Below are positions 5,636-7,517 of a DNA stretch of 7,517 nt, piece after piece. A model generated the notes under the pieces. It saw only the letters and a program-made list of their open reading frames with translations, was not told where the DNA came from and made no database searches. The translations under genes and the position numbers were made by a program. Numbering within the stretch: the first letter of the stretch is position 1; each line of letters begins with the position of its first letter. The stretch is taken from NCBI GenBank assembly GCA_002291875.1, contig DBAV01000043.1, forward strand, positions 1-7,517. The letters are read 5' to 3'. Origin of the DNA: Hyphomonadaceae bacterium UBA1001 (GTDB lineage: Bacteria; Pseudomonadota; Alphaproteobacteria; Caulobacterales; Aquidulcibacteraceae).

Positions 5636-7326
5636 CAGATTTTCGCCCTGTTGGCGGCGCGCAGGCGGGCAATGACCGCCTCGAGGCCGCGTTCATCCAT
5701 CCGCGCAAACGCGGTGTCGCCGGTGCCAGTGATGTTGCTTTTGGGGCGGCGCTCGGCCGGCAGAAGGGTAAAGCGCATCCGCATCGGGGTGGCGATGCCT
5801 TCGCCAAAGGCGATGCACTCGCCGATGGTCAGCGCCGACAGTGTCGCCAGCGTGGTGGCGGCTGCGTCGGAAATCGCGGCCCGGATGATGCTCTTGTCGG
5901 CCTCGTTGGCCAGACGCATGGTGAAGACGGTGGAACACTGCGACAGGACGGTGGGGTCCAGTTCGCTGGGCCGCTGGGTGATCACCGCCAGGTGCACCCC
6001 GTATTTCCGGCCCTCGCGCGCGATCCGCGCGATCGCCCGGCGCACCGGCAGGAACCCCAGTTCGCGGTCGGCGGGCACATAGCGGTGGGCCTCTTCGCAG
6101 ACCACCAGGATCGGCATGGCGCCATTGGTATAAAGGCCCATGTCGAAGGCCATCCGGCAGAGCACCGACACCAGGGCGTTGACCACCTCGGACGGAAAGC
6201 CCGCGAGCTGCAGGATGGTGACCGGTTTGCCCTGCAGCGGCACCCGGAACAGCCGGCCCAGCACCTGGTCCATGGTGTCCTCGACCGTGCGCTGGGCGAA
6301 CATGAAGCGATAGCGCGGGTCGTTGGTGATCTGGCGGATGCGGTATTTGAGGCTCTTGAGGAATTGCCGCTCGTGCTTGGCGTCCAGCGAGCCCAGCCGT
6401 TCCTCGATGACCTGCAGCACGTCGCTCATGCGGTAAGGCACGGGCGAGTCCGCGGTGAAATTGGCCCCGCCCGTCGGCTCGTCCTTGCGCAGCGGGTTGG
6501 CCCGCACCTCGGCCGCCGCCGCATAGCGGTTCTTGGCCATGGCGATCGACTCGGACAGCAGGTCGATCTCTTCCTCGGGCAGGGTGCGGCCGCGCCCGAA
6601 CACGTCGGCGACCTCCTCGAGGCGGAACAGCCAGAACGGCAGGTGCAGGTCGTCCGGATTGACGATCTCGGCCATGCCCTGGAACGAGTGTGCGTATTCG
6701 TTGTGCGGATCCATCAGCAGGATCCGCAGATTGGGGCGTGCCGCCAGGGCGCGGTGCAGGATCAGCGCGACCGAGTTCGACTTGCCCACGCCCGTGGTGC
6801 CCAGCACCGAGAAATGCTTGGCCAGCAGGTCATCGACATTCACCGCCGCGCGGATGGTGTTGTCCTGCGACAGCCGCCCGACGGTGATCGCCGCGCTGCC
6901 CATCGGGGCAAAAACCGCCGCCAGGTCCTCGGTCCGGATACGGTGGGCGGGCGATCCGATCGGCGGATAGGCCGAGACACCGCGCGTAAAGCTGGCATCG
7001 CCATTGCGCTCGCGGATTTCCCCGACCAGGTCCACCGATACATAGGTGCGCATCAGCTCGGGCGCGTCGCCCATGATCGCATTGCGGTTCGCGTCGGCCT
7101 CGACCGAGGTGATCGAGGCGATGATCCGGCAATCGCGCGAGACGATCGAAATCAGGCGGCCGACCGACCAGGGATTGTCCTCGCCCATGACGACATGGCC
7201 GTCGCGCGTGGCGATGATCGCCTTCGACCCGTCACAGAAGACGATCTGGCCGATGAAACGGTCTTCGGATTGATTGGGATTTCGCCGCTCGTTGGTGAGC
7301 GCCGCTAGACTGGTCTGGGCCGACAT
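5635..7326 (-). CDS. HerA-type hexameric DNA translocase/helicase-like ATPase (DUF87)
   Basis: A 563-residue HerA/FtsK-superfamily ATPase. An N-terminal beta-rich HerA-barrel-like part (about 22-165, RFIGQIVFCDGSKAIIATRDG onward) precedes the DUF87 core. Walker A is GTTGVGKS (176-183), followed by LLMDPHNEY (203-211). Walker B is ILVVCEEAH (406-414) with E411/E412, and the HerA-type sensor and arginine-finger region is REGRKYGVHLAVITQRPSELD (437-457) then TVLSQC (459-464). All catalytic motifs are intact. Known relatives pump DNA through a hexamer, often with the nuclease NurA or with defence effectors; no such partner is in this window, so its job is unknown. ATG 7326 is chosen because GGACGG lies 6 bases upstream; ATG 7332 and TTG 7344 are alternatives. 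Its stop overlaps the cpaA start, so the two are likely cotranslated. Confidence 0.9.
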   Translation of the reverse strand: MSAQTSLAALTNERRNPNQSEDRFIGQIVFCDGSKAIIATRDGHVVMGEDNPWSVGRLISIVSRDCRIIASITSVEADANRNAIMGDAPELMRTYVSVDLVGEIRERNGDASFTRGVSAYPPIGSPAHRIRTEDLAAVFAPMGSAAITVGRLSQDNTIRAAVNVDDLLAKHFSVLGTTGVGKSNSVALILHRALAARPNLRILLMDPHNEYAHSFQGMAEIVNPDDLHLPFWLFRLEEVADVFGRGRTLPEEEIDLLSESIAMAKNRYAAAAEVRANPLRKDEPTGGANFTADSPVPYRMSDVLQVIEERLGSLDAKHERQFLKSLKYRIRQITNDPRYRFMFAQRTVEDTMDQVLGRLFRVPLQGKPVTILQLAGFPSEVVNALVSVLCRMAFDMGLYTNGAMPILVVCEEAHRYVPADRELGFLPVRRAIARIAREGRKYGVHLAVITQRPSELDPTVLSQCSTVFTMRLANEADKSIIRAAISDAAATTLATLSALTIGECIAFGEGIATPMRMRFTLLPAERRPKSNITGTGDTAFARMDERGLEAVIARLRAANRAKI

Positions 7327-7358
7327 CCGCATCCGTCCGTGCAACGATGCGCCAGCCC

Positions 7359-7387
7359 TATCACGGGCACCCCTAACGCCCTGTCAA
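7359..7387 (-). promoter_or_regulatory. Possible sigma-70 promoter of herA-cpaA
   Basis: A perfect -35 hexamer TTGACA (7387-7382) is followed after 17-18 bases by a weak -10 (GTGATA at 7364-7359 or TGATAG one base further). Transcription would start near 7352, leaving a leader of about 26 bases before the ATG at 7326. The -35 is convincing and the -10 is poor, which is common in GC-rich alphaproteobacteria. Confidence 0.45.
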
Positions 7388-7449
7388 CGCACGCCATCAA
7401 CGTGCCATGCGTGTCACACTGCGTGGTGCCGGGTGGGTGGCCGAACCGA

Positions 7450-7506
7450 GGCAGCAGCCCGCCCCTGCGAGGCCAAACCACACGGTGGTTTGCAAGGGCG
7501 ACTGCC
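7450..7506. repeat. Large imperfect inverted repeat (bulged hairpin) near the right edge
   Basis: The core is AAACCAC (7475-7481), loop ACG, and GTGGTTT (7485-7491). It continues outward as CGCCCCTGC (7460-7468) pairing with GCAAGGGCG (7492-7500), with one mismatch or wobble pair and a 6-base bulge GAGGCC on the left arm. A further GGCAG (7450-7454) can pair with CTGCC (7502-7506). About 20 of the paired positions match. No T run follows on either strand, so a classic intrinsic terminator is not clear. It could be a Rho-independent terminator variant for a neighbour, an intergenic repeat, or a structured leader. Confidence 0.55.
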
Positions 7507-7517
7507 CGCCGGCGCCC

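Noticed and set aside
15..7308. Long plus-strand open frames (for example 15-1019, 932-2011, 2126-3367, 3790-5163, 5992-7308)
   Set aside because: They lie antisense to genes with clear family motifs. Their translations are rich in Arg, Pro, Ala, Gly and His with no recognisable domain, as expected of shadow frames in GC-rich DNA.
5635..7326. A HerA-based anti-phage defence module
   Set aside because: Defence HerA proteins come with a partner such as a SIR2, DUF4297 or NurA-type nuclease. None is encoded in the window; the neighbour is a pilus peptidase.
7407..7517. Plus-strand frame open from an ATG at 7407 to the right edge (37 codons, start of a possible divergent gene)
   Set aside because: There is no ribosome binding site, it runs through the hairpin, and the translation matches nothing I recognise. 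Sequence beyond the edge is needed to judge it.
7388..7517. Possible tRNA or gene tail on the minus strand (a GGTTCGG stretch at about 7440-7446)
   Set aside because: No cloverleaf arms or acceptor stem fit around it. The open minus-strand frames here are short and lack recognisable protein features.

Overview
The window looks like chromosomal DNA from a GC-rich alphaproteobacterium. A Rhodobacterales-type organism is my best guess, from gene content, protein motifs and base composition, but I cannot name a genus. Every supported gene is on the minus strand, so the region reads from the right edge to the left edge. It holds the assembly part of a tad (Flp/type IVc) pilus locus, preceded by a HerA-type DNA translocase gene.

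In transcription order: about 190 bases of non-coding DNA at the right edge with a large imperfect hairpin and a promoter-like pair; herA-like ATPase (7326-5635); cpaA/tadV prepilin peptidase (5635-5117), joined to herA by a TGATG stop/start overlap; a 139-base gap (5116-4978) with a weak hairpin, a CtrA-box-like sequence, a 7-2-7 palindrome and a GANTC site; then cpaB/rcpC (4977-4126), cpaC/rcpA secretin (4129-2462), cpaD lipoprotein (2442-1768), cpaE/tadZ (1771-203) and the first 63 codons of cpaF/tadA (190 to the left edge). Gene junctions are tight: cpaB/cpaC and cpaD/cpaE share ATGA overlaps, and cpaC/cpaD and cpaE/cpaF are 19 and 12 bases apart.

Together CpaA would mature Flp pilin, CpaC would form the outer-membrane channel with CpaD and CpaB as periplasmic and inner-membrane partners, CpaE would localise the machine, and CpaF would power pilus extension. 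No Flp pilin gene or inner-membrane platform gene (tadB/tadC) lies in the window.

I see no mobile element, CRISPR array, tRNA or rRNA, and no clearly undescribed system. The most notable points are the coupling of a HerA ATPase to the prepilin peptidase gene, and the gap before cpaB, whose signals suggest that cpaBCDEF has its own, possibly cell-cycle-linked, promoter.
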